64,000 nt of DNA. Origin: Flavobacteriaceae bacterium. GTDB lineage: Bacteria > Bacteroidota > Bacteroidia > Flavobacteriales > Flavobacteriaceae. Below are positions 54,878 to 63,265 of this stretch, in pieces (position 1 is the first letter of the stretch; each line of letters starts with the position of its first letter). The notes beneath the pieces were generated by a model, which saw only the letters and a list, made by a program, of their open reading frames with translations, made no database searches and was not told the DNA's origin. Where the stretch lies: the NCBI GenBank assembly GCA_022425945.1, contig JAKMEK010000046.1, forward strand, positions 1 through 64,000. The letters are read 5' to 3'. A program made the position numbers and the translations under genes.

Positions 54878-55615
54878 TTATTTAGACGATACAGCTAAGT
54901 TGTAAACGACTAAACCAAATCCAATTTTGTTGATGGCATCACCAATGTTATAAATAACATCTAATTGTAATGGAATTCCGAAGATTACGCCTTCGCCTCC
55001 GTACCATCCAGCAGTACCAGCCATGTACCCAATAGGATAGATTGCCCAACCGATCACAACAAACTTAACAAGTGTATTGTGAGCAGCTTCTACGGCTCCT
55101 CCTGAAGCAACAGCTAATTTCTTTGCTTCTCCTGCTGCAATATCATATACGATTGCAAAGTAAGCAAGACCAGAAATTAATCCCCAGATAGCAGGTTGTG
55201 CTCCTGAAGTGTATACTGCTTCTCCTAAATATCCAGTAACCAACATGATAACTGAAAGGCCAATCATGCGCCACATCAATTTTCTTGTTGCACCGGCGGC
55301 TCTAAGAATTAAGTAGAATTCAACACACATTAATGGTACTGTTAAAATCCAGTCCACATAGCGGAAGAATGTTGGTGAAGTTGCATTAGTTGCCCAATAG
55401 TCACGCATGTACCAATAGTGTACAGCAGCGATAAAGGTAATCAAACCAGAGATGAGGATTGATGTTCTCCACTTGTTGTCAAATGAACTCAACGATAGGA
55501 AGAAAAACGCCGATGCTGCCATCATTGCCATACAACCTACGAAGAAAGTGAACCCTACATAATCATCTGCTGCCATTGCAGGAACAGAAGATAATAAGCT
55601 TAAAAATTTTTCCAT
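54878..55615 (-). CDS. Proteorhodopsin-type microbial rhodopsin (predicted light-driven proton pump)
   Basis: Helix C FRYVDWILTVPLMCVEFYLIL (DTE triad D88/T92/E99); helix G DAINKIGFG with Schiff-base K230. Confidence 0.97.
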   Translation of the reverse strand: MEKFLSLLSSVPAMAADDYVGFTFFVGCMAMMAASAFFFLSLSSFDNKWRTSILISGLITFIAAVHYWYMRDYWATNATSPTFFRYVDWILTVPLMCVEFYLILRAAGATRKLMWRMIGLSVIMLVTGYLGEAVYTSGAQPAIWGLISGLAYFAIVYDIAAGEAKKLAVASGGAVEAAHNTLVKFVVIGWAIYPIGYMAGTAGWYGGEGVIFGIPLQLDVIYNIGDAINKIGFGLVVYNLAVSSK

Positions 55616-55684
55616 AATAGATATAATTATTTGTTTTTGTTTAGGTAAATTTAAAAAAAATTAAACTTACTCACTATATATATG

Positions 55685-55698
55685 TGTAAAATTTTACA
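55685..55698. repeat. Perfect 14-bp palindrome TGTAAAATTTTACA in the PR/blh intergenic region
   Basis: Self-complementary over 14 nt, read directly. Confidence 0.8.
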
Positions 55699-55716
55699 AT
55701 CAAAACTGAAGACTTA

Positions 55717-56631
55717 GTGATTTACGTCCTAAAAAAATATCAATTTCATATTTACTCGACATTTGTGTTCATCCTTTTGTCTTATTTGTTAAACCAAGCT
55801 ACACAAGCAATCGTGGCCGGTTTTATGATTTTCACCATTGGTTTAATTCACGGTGCGAATGACCTACAACTGATTCAAAAAAAAACCCAAAAAAAATCAA
55901 AAAAAACTTTTATTGAGTCACTCGTATTATACATTTTGGTTGTTTTGACTGGTGTTTTTTTGTTTTATATTCTTCCTGCCTATGGGTTAGTCTTCTTCGT
56001 TATTTTTAGTGCCTTTCATTTTGGGGAGCAACATTTGGAAAGTAAAGTGGAGGTTGCTAAATCATCTTTTTTCAAAGGGGCTCTATATATAAGTTATGGG
56101 TGTGCGCTCTTTGGATTGCTTTTTACCTTACAGTGGGAAAGTGTACATGCAGTGATTGCTCAAATATCTGGGCAATATATATCAAGGCAAAGTACAGAAC
56201 TGTTGTTCTTTATTGGACTCATTACTTTCCTTTTTTTGGGGCTGCTTTCTCGCGACTTACGAAAGTTGTTGTTTTTTGAAACTCTCGTACTCCTTTTATT
56301 GGGTTTTCTTTTTGTGAGAAGCACCCTGATTCTAGGTTTTGGCTTTTACTTTGTTGTTTGGCACAGTATACCATCGGTAAAAGATCAATTGAACTTTCTG
56401 TACCCCTCTGATCGAAATGGTGCATGGAAATACCTCCTAGCCTCATTGCCCTATTGGATCATCTCTGTTCTAGGCCTTGTAGGGGTCTATCTTTTTTTTG
56501 ACATTAAGTCCGCAGCCTTTTTACCATTGTTTTTCTCGTTCTTGGCCGCCATCACCTTCCCTCACACTGTGGTTATGGGTTGGTTGAAATTAAGTGAACA
56601 AAAAACCAATGGGTCCGCACAAGAATTCTAA
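55717..56631 (+). CDS. blh: Brp/Blh-family beta-carotene 15,15'-dioxygenase (GTG start)
   Basis: FTIGLIHGANDLQLI, FSAFHFGEQHLES, FVVWHSIPSVKDQ, TFPHTVVM; divergent neighbour of proteorhodopsin. Confidence 0.92.
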   Translation: MIYVLKKYQFHIYSTFVFILLSYLLNQATQAIVAGFMIFTIGLIHGANDLQLIQKKTQKKSKKTFIESLVLYILVVLTGVFLFYILPAYGLVFFVIFSAFHFGEQHLESKVEVAKSSFFKGALYISYGCALFGLLFTLQWESVHAVIAQISGQYISRQSTELLFFIGLITFLFLGLLSRDLRKLLFFETLVLLLLGFLFVRSTLILGFGFYFVVWHSIPSVKDQLNFLYPSDRNGAWKYLLASLPYWIISVLGLVGVYLFFDIKSAAFLPLFFSFLAAITFPHTVVMGWLKLSEQKTNGSAQEF

Positions 56632-56649
56632 AATTCCCGCAAAATAAAG

Positions 56650-56657
56650 TACCTTTG
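56650..56657 (+). promoter_or_regulatory. Putative -7 box (TACCTTTG) for ffh
   Basis: TAnnTTTG 18 nt upstream of the ATG. Confidence 0.5.
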
Positions 56658-56675
56658 TTTTTTCAATAACGCGAT

Positions 56676-58004
56676 ATGTTTGATAGTTTAAGTTCCAAAT
56701 TAGATAAGGCCTTTCAAGTCCTTAAAGGTCACGGTAAGATTACCGAAATTAACGTAGCCGAAACCCTTAAAGAAGTCCGTCGTGCATTACTGGATGCGGA
56801 TGTAAACTTTAAAATCGCCAAAGATTTTACGACCAGAGTAAAAGAAAAAGCCTTAGGTCAGGATGTACTTACCACGCTTAACCCAAGTCAATTGATGGTT
56901 AAGATCGTTAAGGACGAATTGACCGAGTTGATGGGCGCAGAAGCTGTAGGCTTAAATTTGTCTTCCAAACCGTCTATTATATTAATGTCGGGTTTACAGG
57001 GGTCCGGAAAAACCACTTTGACGGGAAAATTAGCCCTTCACTTAAAAACCAAGAAGAGTAAGTCACCTTTACTGGTTGCCTGTGATGTATATCGTCCTGC
57101 TGCAATTGATCAATTGGGGATCGTGGCAGAACAAGTTGGTGTCCCCATTTATGAAGATAGGGAGGAGAAAGATCCTGTGAAAATAGCCCTAGCGGGAATA
57201 GCTGCAGCAAAAGCACAAAACTGTGATACGGTGATTGTGGATACTGCCGGACGTTTAGCGGTCGATGAGGTGCTCATGAAAGAGATCTCCGAAATTCATA
57301 AAGCCATTACGCCTAACGAAACCCTTTTTGTGGTAGATGCCATGACAGGGCAAGATGCGGTTAATACAGCAAAAGCTTTTCACGATGTCTTGAATTTTGA
57401 CGGAGTAGTGTTGACCAAACTCGACGGGGATACCCGTGGGGGGGCAGCGCTTTCCATTAAGACAGTGGTCAATAAGCCCATAAAGTTTATTGGTACAGGT
57501 GAAAAGATGGAAGCCCTAGATGTTTTCTATCCAGAACGAATGGCCGACCGTATTCTTGGAATGGGGGATGTAGTTTCTTTGGTTGAACGTGCACAACAGC
57601 AGTTTGATGAAGAAGAAGCACGTAAGATCAACAAGAAAATTGCCAAGAATCAGTTTGGCTTCGATGATTTCTTGTCGCAAATCCAACAGGTAAAGAAAAT
57701 GGGTAACATGAAAGACCTCATGGGGATGATCCCTGGAATGGGTAAGGCTATGAAAGGGGTGGACATTGATGACGATGCCTTTAAGCACATAGAAGCCATC
57801 ATAGGTTCCATGACGCCCAAAGAGCGCAGTCAGCCCGATTTGATTAATGTTAGCCGTAAAAAGCGCATTGCCAAAGGTGCTGGTCGAGACATTAACGAGG
57901 TCAATCAAATGATCAAGCAGTTTCACCAGATGAGTAAAATGATGAAAATGATGCAGGGCGGAAAAGGCCGCCAAATGATGCAGATGATGCAAAATATGCG
58001 CTAA
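56676..58004 (+). CDS. ffh: Signal recognition particle protein Ffh
   Basis: LMSGLQGSGKTTLTGKLA; VDTAGRLAVDE; TKLDGDTRGGAALSI; Met-rich M domain. Confidence 0.98.
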   Translation: MFDSLSSKLDKAFQVLKGHGKITEINVAETLKEVRRALLDADVNFKIAKDFTTRVKEKALGQDVLTTLNPSQLMVKIVKDELTELMGAEAVGLNLSSKPSIILMSGLQGSGKTTLTGKLALHLKTKKSKSPLLVACDVYRPAAIDQLGIVAEQVGVPIYEDREEKDPVKIALAGIAAAKAQNCDTVIVDTAGRLAVDEVLMKEISEIHKAITPNETLFVVDAMTGQDAVNTAKAFHDVLNFDGVVLTKLDGDTRGGAALSIKTVVNKPIKFIGTGEKMEALDVFYPERMADRILGMGDVVSLVERAQQQFDEEEARKINKKIAKNQFGFDDFLSQIQQVKKMGNMKDLMGMIPGMGKAMKGVDIDDDAFKHIEAIIGSMTPKERSQPDLINVSRKKRIAKGAGRDINEVNQMIKQFHQMSKMMKMMQGGKGRQMMQMMQNMR

Positions 58005-58016
58005 AAAAGATAGAAT

Positions 58017-58895
58017 ATGATACGCTTAGACGGGAAAGAAACCTCCAACACAATTAAAGAAGAAATCAAAGTTCAGGTAACCGAAATGAAAGCCAAGGGG
58101 GAGCGCGTTCCTCACTTAGCTGCTGTTTTAGTGGGGACCGATGGAGCCAGTCTCACCTATGTGGGGAGCAAAGTGCGTTCATGCGAATACGTTGGTTTTG
58201 ACTCCACCTTGATTCAATTGGAAGAGACCATAACCGAAGAAGCTTTGTTGGCGCAAATTGATACCTTAAATAAAGACGAGCGTTTGGATGGCTATATTGT
58301 ACAATTACCCCTCCCCAAGCACATTGATGAAGAGAAAATTCTTCTCGCCATTGACCCGAAAAAAGATGTAGATGGTTTTCATCCAGCAAATTTTGGCCGT
58401 ATGGCCCTCGACTTAGATGCTTTTATTCCTGCCACTCCTTTTGGGATTATGCAATTGTTGGAACGCTACAAAGTTCCCACCTCAGGGAAACATTGTGTTG
58501 TTGTTGGACGTAGTCATATTGTTGGTCGCCCTATTAGTATTTTAATGAGTCAAAAAGGACCCGCTGGAGACGCGACGGTTACTGTTGCCCACAGTAGAAC
58601 ACAAAACCTAGCCGAACTCACGCGACAGGCAGACATTGTGGTTATGGCACTTGGAATACCCGAGTATTTGACCGCTGACATGGTCAAAGAAGGTGCTGCC
58701 ATCATAGATGTTGGGATTACCCGTGTTGCCGATGAGTCACATCCTAAAGGCTATGTAATCAAAGGAGATGTTGCCTTTGATGAGGTAGCGGCCAAGGCAA
58801 GTTATATTACTCCAGTTCCTGGAGGTGTCGGACCCATGACCATCGCCATGCTCTTAAAAAACACCCTTTTGGCTAGACAGTGGAATCAAGCTTAG
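58017..58895 (+). CDS. folD: Bifunctional methylenetetrahydrofolate dehydrogenase/cyclohydrolase
   Basis: DGYIVQLPLPKHI; PATPFGIMQLLERY; VVVGRSHIVGRPISILM; TPVPGGVGPMTIAMLLKNTL. Confidence 0.97.
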   Translation: MIRLDGKETSNTIKEEIKVQVTEMKAKGERVPHLAAVLVGTDGASLTYVGSKVRSCEYVGFDSTLIQLEETITEEALLAQIDTLNKDERLDGYIVQLPLPKHIDEEKILLAIDPKKDVDGFHPANFGRMALDLDAFIPATPFGIMQLLERYKVPTSGKHCVVVGRSHIVGRPISILMSQKGPAGDATVTVAHSRTQNLAELTRQADIVVMALGIPEYLTADMVKEGAAIIDVGITRVADESHPKGYVIKGDVAFDEVAAKASYITPVPGGVGPMTIAMLLKNTLLARQWNQA

Positions 58896-59772
58896 GGTGC
58901 TCCATAGCGTTGTAAATCTTTAAAATCAATAGCGCAAAGCTTACTCCTGTAAGGATTAGAATCATGCTTAAAAAGCCCTCTGCTGAGAACGAGAGTCTGA
59001 TGAGAATGGTTGCGATGATAAAGCCGGTATTTCGAATAAGTTTTGAATACTGCTCGGTGTAACGAAACGAAATCAGTAGAATAACTACATCGGCTAAAAT
59101 CAAGAGGGTGAAAAACTGATTAAAAAATAAGCTATCGAGGTTGCGAACGGATTGCTGGTTGATCATGTCCATGATCCATTTACCAAAGGTTGACAAGGAC
59201 ATTATGCCGAGCACAAAAAAGAGGCAGACACTCACAATTTTTTTGGAGGAAATAAAGCGCAATAAACTGGGGTCCTCCGTTGGTCGTTCGGGAAGACGCA
59301 TTTTGTTTTTATTGAATAAAAAGATGAGTAGGAACAACAATAAAAACCCAAAGAGATCAACGATTAATTCTAGGTTTTGATTGCTTAACATCCATTCACC
59401 TGCCAAGTTCATTTGTGGGATGTCTTTGAATATTTTTCGAATCACAATCAAGGATATAATTTCAAATTGTTTGGAGACACAGGAGGTGAAAGAGCGCGGA
59501 AGATAAAACAACAGTAGATAAACTTCGTAGATCAAAATCAACGAAAAAGGCGTGTAAATAGCAGAAATTGGATCGGAAAGTAAATCTTGGTTTAGCGCAT
59601 CGAATAGCACAATTCCTTGTGATTTTAAGCCAATCAATCCTAAGTGAATTAGAAAACCAATTCCGGCCAGAAGTAGAATGGTATTTTCGAAGCCTTTGCG
59701 GATTTTGGGGGCAAACACTGCAGAAAAAAGGCTATTGAAACGCGAGCGAAATGAATTCATTTTAAGTGGCAA
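58873..59772 (-). CDS. Multi-pass membrane protein of unknown function
   Basis: Several hydrophobic segments (e.g. LLLAGIGFLIHLGLIGL, LFGFLLLFLLIFLF, FLSMILILTGVSFALLIL); overlaps VOC gene by 11 nt. Confidence 0.7.
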   Translation of the reverse strand: MPLKMNSFRSRFNSLFSAVFAPKIRKGFENTILLLAGIGFLIHLGLIGLKSQGIVLFDALNQDLLSDPISAIYTPFSLILIYEVYLLLFYLPRSFTSCVSKQFEIISLIVIRKIFKDIPQMNLAGEWMLSNQNLELIVDLFGFLLLFLLIFLFNKNKMRLPERPTEDPSLLRFISSKKIVSVCLFFVLGIMSLSTFGKWIMDMINQQSVRNLDSLFFNQFFTLLILADVVILLISFRYTEQYSKLIRNTGFIIATILIRLSFSAEGFLSMILILTGVSFALLILKIYNAMEHPKLDSTV

Positions 59773-60184
59773 ATAATTGATCGATATGTTTAAAGCTTTT
59801 GAATTCTAACGCATTACCCGAGGGGTCAAAAAAGAACATCGTTAGTTGTTCTCCGGGTAGGCCTTCAAAACGAAGGTAGGGGGCAATTTGAAATTCAATG
59901 TTAATATCCATCAATTTTTGGCTAAAAGAGTGAAAGGTATCCCACTCCAAAACAACCCCAAAGTGGGGGATAGGTACTGCTTTTCCATCCACTTCATTGA
60001 AGTGGTTTAGCCCTTTGTGACTTTTGTCTTCGTGCAAGACCAATTGGTGCCCAAAAAAATTATAATCTGCCCATTGGTCGCTGGAACGTCCAGGAATACC
60101 TCCCAGAATGTCTTCATAGAAACGCTTAGCGGCATTTAGATCGTTTACGGGAATTGCTAAATGGAAAGGGGTGAGTTCAGCCAT
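59762..60184 (-). CDS. VOC-family (glyoxalase/bleomycin-resistance) protein (start moved to 60184)
   Basis: MAELTPFHLAIPVNDLNAAKRFYEDILGG; FFDPSGNALEFKSF. Confidence 0.9.
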   Translation of the reverse strand: MAELTPFHLAIPVNDLNAAKRFYEDILGGIPGRSSDQWADYNFFGHQLVLHEDKSHKGLNHFNEVDGKAVPIPHFGVVLEWDTFHSFSQKLMDINIEFQIAPYLRFEGLPGEQLTMFFFDPSGNALEFKSFKHIDQLFAT

Positions 60185-60228
60185 ACGTAAAGGTAAACAA
60201 TTTTTAATGGAGGGCATTTAGAAAGCCT

Positions 60229-60236
60229 TATCTTTG
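60229..60236 (+). promoter_or_regulatory. Putative -7 box (TATCTTTG) for queE
   Basis: TAnnTTTG 7 nt upstream of the ATG. Confidence 0.5.
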
Positions 60237-60243
60237 CGGTTCT

Positions 60244-60873
60244 ATGGATAAGATGACCGCTCAAGATGTAGCCGCAGGAACCGCTTTACCTTTAATGGAA
60301 GCGTTTTATACCCTTCAAGGAGAAGGATTTCACAAAGGTAGTGCAGCCTATTTTATTCGCATTGGCGGATGTGATGTGGGTTGCCATTGGTGTGATGTGA
60401 AAGAAAGTTGGGATGCTGAGAAGCACCCGCCAACTGCCTTAACCAAGATAGTTGAAGATGCCCACCGCTATTCTAAAACCATTGTGGTTACCGGGGGTGA
60501 GCCTTTGATGTGGGACATGGATCCTTTAACCGCTGCCTTAAAAGCGAAGGGAATGAATACTCACATAGAAACTTCTGGAGCTTATGCTTTGACTGGGCAT
60601 TGGGATTGGTTTTGTCTTTCGCCTAAAAAGAATAAACTCCCCACTGCGGAAGCTGCAGCGCGCGCCGATGAACTCAAAGTAATTATTTACAACAAGGATG
60701 ATTTTCGCTTTGCGGAAGAACAGGCCAAAACAGTAAGTCCGAACTGTGTTTTATACCTTCAGCCAGAGTGGAGTAAACGTGATCAAATGATGCCTTTGAT
60801 GGTAGATTATGTGTTGGAAAATCCGCAATGGAAAGTTTCGTTACAGACGCATAAATACCTTAAGATTCCATAG
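60244..60873 (+). CDS. queE: 7-carboxy-7-deazaguanine synthase (radical SAM)
   Basis: FYTLQGEGFHKGSAAYFIRIGGCDVGCHWCDVKESWD; VTGGEPLMWD. Confidence 0.94.
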   Translation: MDKMTAQDVAAGTALPLMEAFYTLQGEGFHKGSAAYFIRIGGCDVGCHWCDVKESWDAEKHPPTALTKIVEDAHRYSKTIVVTGGEPLMWDMDPLTAALKAKGMNTHIETSGAYALTGHWDWFCLSPKKNKLPTAEAAARADELKVIIYNKDDFRFAEEQAKTVSPNCVLYLQPEWSKRDQMMPLMVDYVLENPQWKVSLQTHKYLKIP

Positions 60874-61600
60874 GAGTAAGGCGCGCAAGATAATCTTCGT
60901 TTTCTCCGTCCATTATTTTTTCACACTTTAATCCGGCTAAATCAGCCAGTTGGTTTAGGTTCTCGTAATCCAAGTACAGCCAAGGGAATTCCTCTGTGGC
61001 TCCACCAAAACCAATTCCGTAATCGACTTCTCCGAAATAACCTTCGTCATTTAGCCAACTTTCTTGATCCTCATCCTCAAACAAATAAATTAAGTTAGAA
61101 GAGTCCAAAAGAATTTGTCCTTTGGGGTTCATCAAACTTTTCAGATGAACCAATAGAGGGTAAACGCCTTTGAGTGTTTTGGCTACGCCAAGTCCATTCA
61201 TCAGCAATAATAAAGTATCAAATTTTTCGGTTGAATAATCCATGATGGAGGCACAAACAGTTTTGTGAACTCCTCTTGATTTAGCCACCGAGATTGCTCC
61301 ATTCGAAACATCTAGTCCGGTGACAGCTAGATTGCGTTTATTTTGAATGTATAAAGCATGGCTTCCGCTACCACAGCCGATGTCCAGTACTTTTCCTCGA
61401 CTCAATTCAATGGCCTTTTGTTCTAGTTTTGGCATGCCCGCATAGTCTCTAAAAAAATAGGAGAGGGGCACAGGATCTTCCTCTGTTAGGTTGGTCCAAG
61501 TAATGAGTTCTTGTGATCCAGGATTGTGATGATAATCTGCCAGAGCTTTTCCAAAAAGGTCGTTCAAAATAGCGTAGTTTTGTTTAAAATTCATTTGCAT
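60860..61600 (-). CDS. Class I SAM-dependent methyltransferase
   Basis: GKVLDIGCGSGSHALYIQ; LLLMNGLGVA. Confidence 0.88.
   Translation of the reverse strand: MQMNFKQNYAILNDLFGKALADYHHNPGSQELITWTNLTEEDPVPLSYFFRDYAGMPKLEQKAIELSRGKVLDIGCGSGSHALYIQNKRNLAVTGLDVSNGAISVAKSRGVHKTVCASIMDYSTEKFDTLLLLMNGLGVAKTLKGVYPLLVHLKSLMNPKGQILLDSSNLIYLFEDEDQESWLNDEGYFGEVDYGIGFGGATEEFPWLYLDYENLNQLADLAGLKCEKIMDGENEDYLARLTPMES
61575..61582 (+). promoter_or_regulatory. Putative -7 box (TAGTTTTG) for the YkgJ-family gene
   Basis: TAnnTTTG located inside the opposite-strand methyltransferase CDS. Confidence 0.4.
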
Positions 61601-62090
61601 GCGCGATCAATTGGAGCAACTGCCGCAACAGGTCAAAGATACGGCAAGCCAGACCAAAAAGTTTTTTCAAAAGCTAAAAAAGCGTCCACCAAAGAAATTG
61701 GACGAGCTCACCTTAGCTATTCATGAAGAGGTTTTTGCAGAAACCAATTGCATGGACTGTGCTAATTGTTGCAAAACAACCGGTCCCTTGTTTGAGCGAA
61801 AAGACATTGGTCGAATCGCAAAGTATTTGCGCATGAAACCCGCACAGTTTGAAGCAAATTATTTGCGGATTGACGAAGATAATGATTGGGTTTTGCAAAG
61901 TGTACCTTGTCCCTTTTTGGCCGAAGACAATGCCTGTTCTATATACGATGTACGTCCAAAGGCTTGCCGGGAATTCCCTCATACCGATCGACCAAAAATT
62001 CATCAAATCGCGGAACATACACTCAAGAATGTTGCCATTTGCCCTGCAGCTTTTACCATAGTCGAAAAGATGAAAGAACGGCTGCCCTAG
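61599..62090 (+). CDS. YkgJ-family cysteine cluster protein
   Basis: CMDCANCCKTTGPLF...CPFLAEDNACSIYDVRPKACREFP. Confidence 0.92.
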   Translation: MRDQLEQLPQQVKDTASQTKKFFQKLKKRPPKKLDELTLAIHEEVFAETNCMDCANCCKTTGPLFERKDIGRIAKYLRMKPAQFEANYLRIDEDNDWVLQSVPCPFLAEDNACSIYDVRPKACREFPHTDRPKIHQIAEHTLKNVAICPAAFTIVEKMKERLP

Positions 62091-63262
62091 TTGGGGTAGA
62101 GTAGGTATTTTTTTCGCACTTCTTTGAATTCGGCTAGTTGCGGTTCCCAGCTCGCTCTTATTGCTTTTTCTGTCCAGCCATTTTGAATTTGGTTCTCGAG
62201 TGATTTTGTTCCAGAAAGTTTAACAAATCTTGCGCTGAAGAAATTTTCTTTATCAGGAAAATCTGCGTAAGCTTTCATTAGCCATTTCAATTCCAGTCGA
62301 TTTAGCTTTGGATGGTTGGACAGGTCTTCTCCCCAGCATTTTTCTCCCTCTAGTTTTGGTTTTTTTGCTCCAAAATTTGGTTGTGGAATAAACGAATAGT
62401 CTCCTTTGAATGATGGGTGCCCATAGCCTTGAAATTGTTTTTCTGTCCCCCGTCCAATACTCACAGGAGTTTGCTCAAACAGACAAAGACTTGGGTAAAG
62501 GTTTATGGCCTGTGCATTCGGTAAATTTGGAGAGGGGCGAAGCGGAAGCTCGTAATTGGATTGGTGCGAATAAGCTTTATTCTTAATGACAGTTAATTCG
62601 GTTTGAATGCCGTTGATTAGCCATTTTTCGCCATTGATCATCTTGGCAAATTCTCCGAGGGTTAATCCGTGGACAATGGGGATGTTGTGTTTCCCCAGAT
62701 AGCCTTTGTATGCGTCTTCCATGACTGGGCCGTCTACATAATGGCCATTGGGATTTGGACGATCTAAAATAATCATTGGTGTAGTGTTTTCTGCGCAGGC
62801 TTCCATTACCAAATGAAGTGTAGAAAGGTAGGTGTAAAAGCGGGCACCTACGTCTTGCAAATCAAACAATATTGCATCAATGTTTTTGAGGTGTTCAGGA
62901 CGCGGTTTTCTGTTTTTTCCATGCAATGAAATGATTGGGATCTGGGTAAGAGAATCGATTTCATCACGGATGAGCGCGCCATTGTCTTCTCGACTGCGGA
63001 AACCGTGTTCTGGCGCGAAAATTGTTATAATTTCAATACCATGCGAGCGTAAGGTGTCAATTAGGTGTACAGCTTTTTCTTCAGTGTAAACTTGACTGGC
63101 TGCATGAGCAACTACGCCAATCTTTTTCCCTTTTAGCATTGGGAGGTAGGTGTTGAGGTCCTGTGCCCCGGGATGAACCTGAGCCGCCAAAGGTATTATT
63201 GTGTAAAGGCTTATTATAAACCCTAATAAAAATGTATTTTTGAGGAAACGGAAAGGAAGCAT
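62087..63262 (-). CDS. DUF1343 protein, probable NamZ-type exo-beta-N-acetylmuramidase
   Basis: Signal peptide ...IIPLAAQ; GKKIGVVAHAASQV; FAPEHGFRS; DLQDVGARFYTYLSTLH; DRPNPNG; RPSPNLPN; SIGRGTEKQFQGYGHP. Confidence 0.92.
   Translation of the reverse strand: MLPFRFLKNTFLLGFIISLYTIIPLAAQVHPGAQDLNTYLPMLKGKKIGVVAHAASQVYTEEKAVHLIDTLRSHGIEIITIFAPEHGFRSREDNGALIRDEIDSLTQIPIISLHGKNRKPRPEHLKNIDAILFDLQDVGARFYTYLSTLHLVMEACAENTTPMIILDRPNPNGHYVDGPVMEDAYKGYLGKHNIPIVHGLTLGEFAKMINGEKWLINGIQTELTVIKNKAYSHQSNYELPLRPSPNLPNAQAINLYPSLCLFEQTPVSIGRGTEKQFQGYGHPSFKGDYSFIPQPNFGAKKPKLEGEKCWGEDLSNHPKLNRLELKWLMKAYADFPDKENFFSARFVKLSGTKSLENQIQNGWTEKAIRASWEPQLAEFKEVRKKYLLYPN
63235..63242 (+). promoter_or_regulatory. Putative -7 box (TATTTTTG) for the terminal ABC permease gene
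   Basis: TAnnTTTG inside the 5' end of the DUF1343 CDS. Confidence 0.4.
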
Positions 63263-63265
63263 CTT

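Noticed and set aside
62087-63262. DUF1343 gene as a protein of entirely unknown function
   Set aside because: The family has been assigned NamZ exo-N-acetylmuramidase activity, so I report it as probable NamZ rather than novel.
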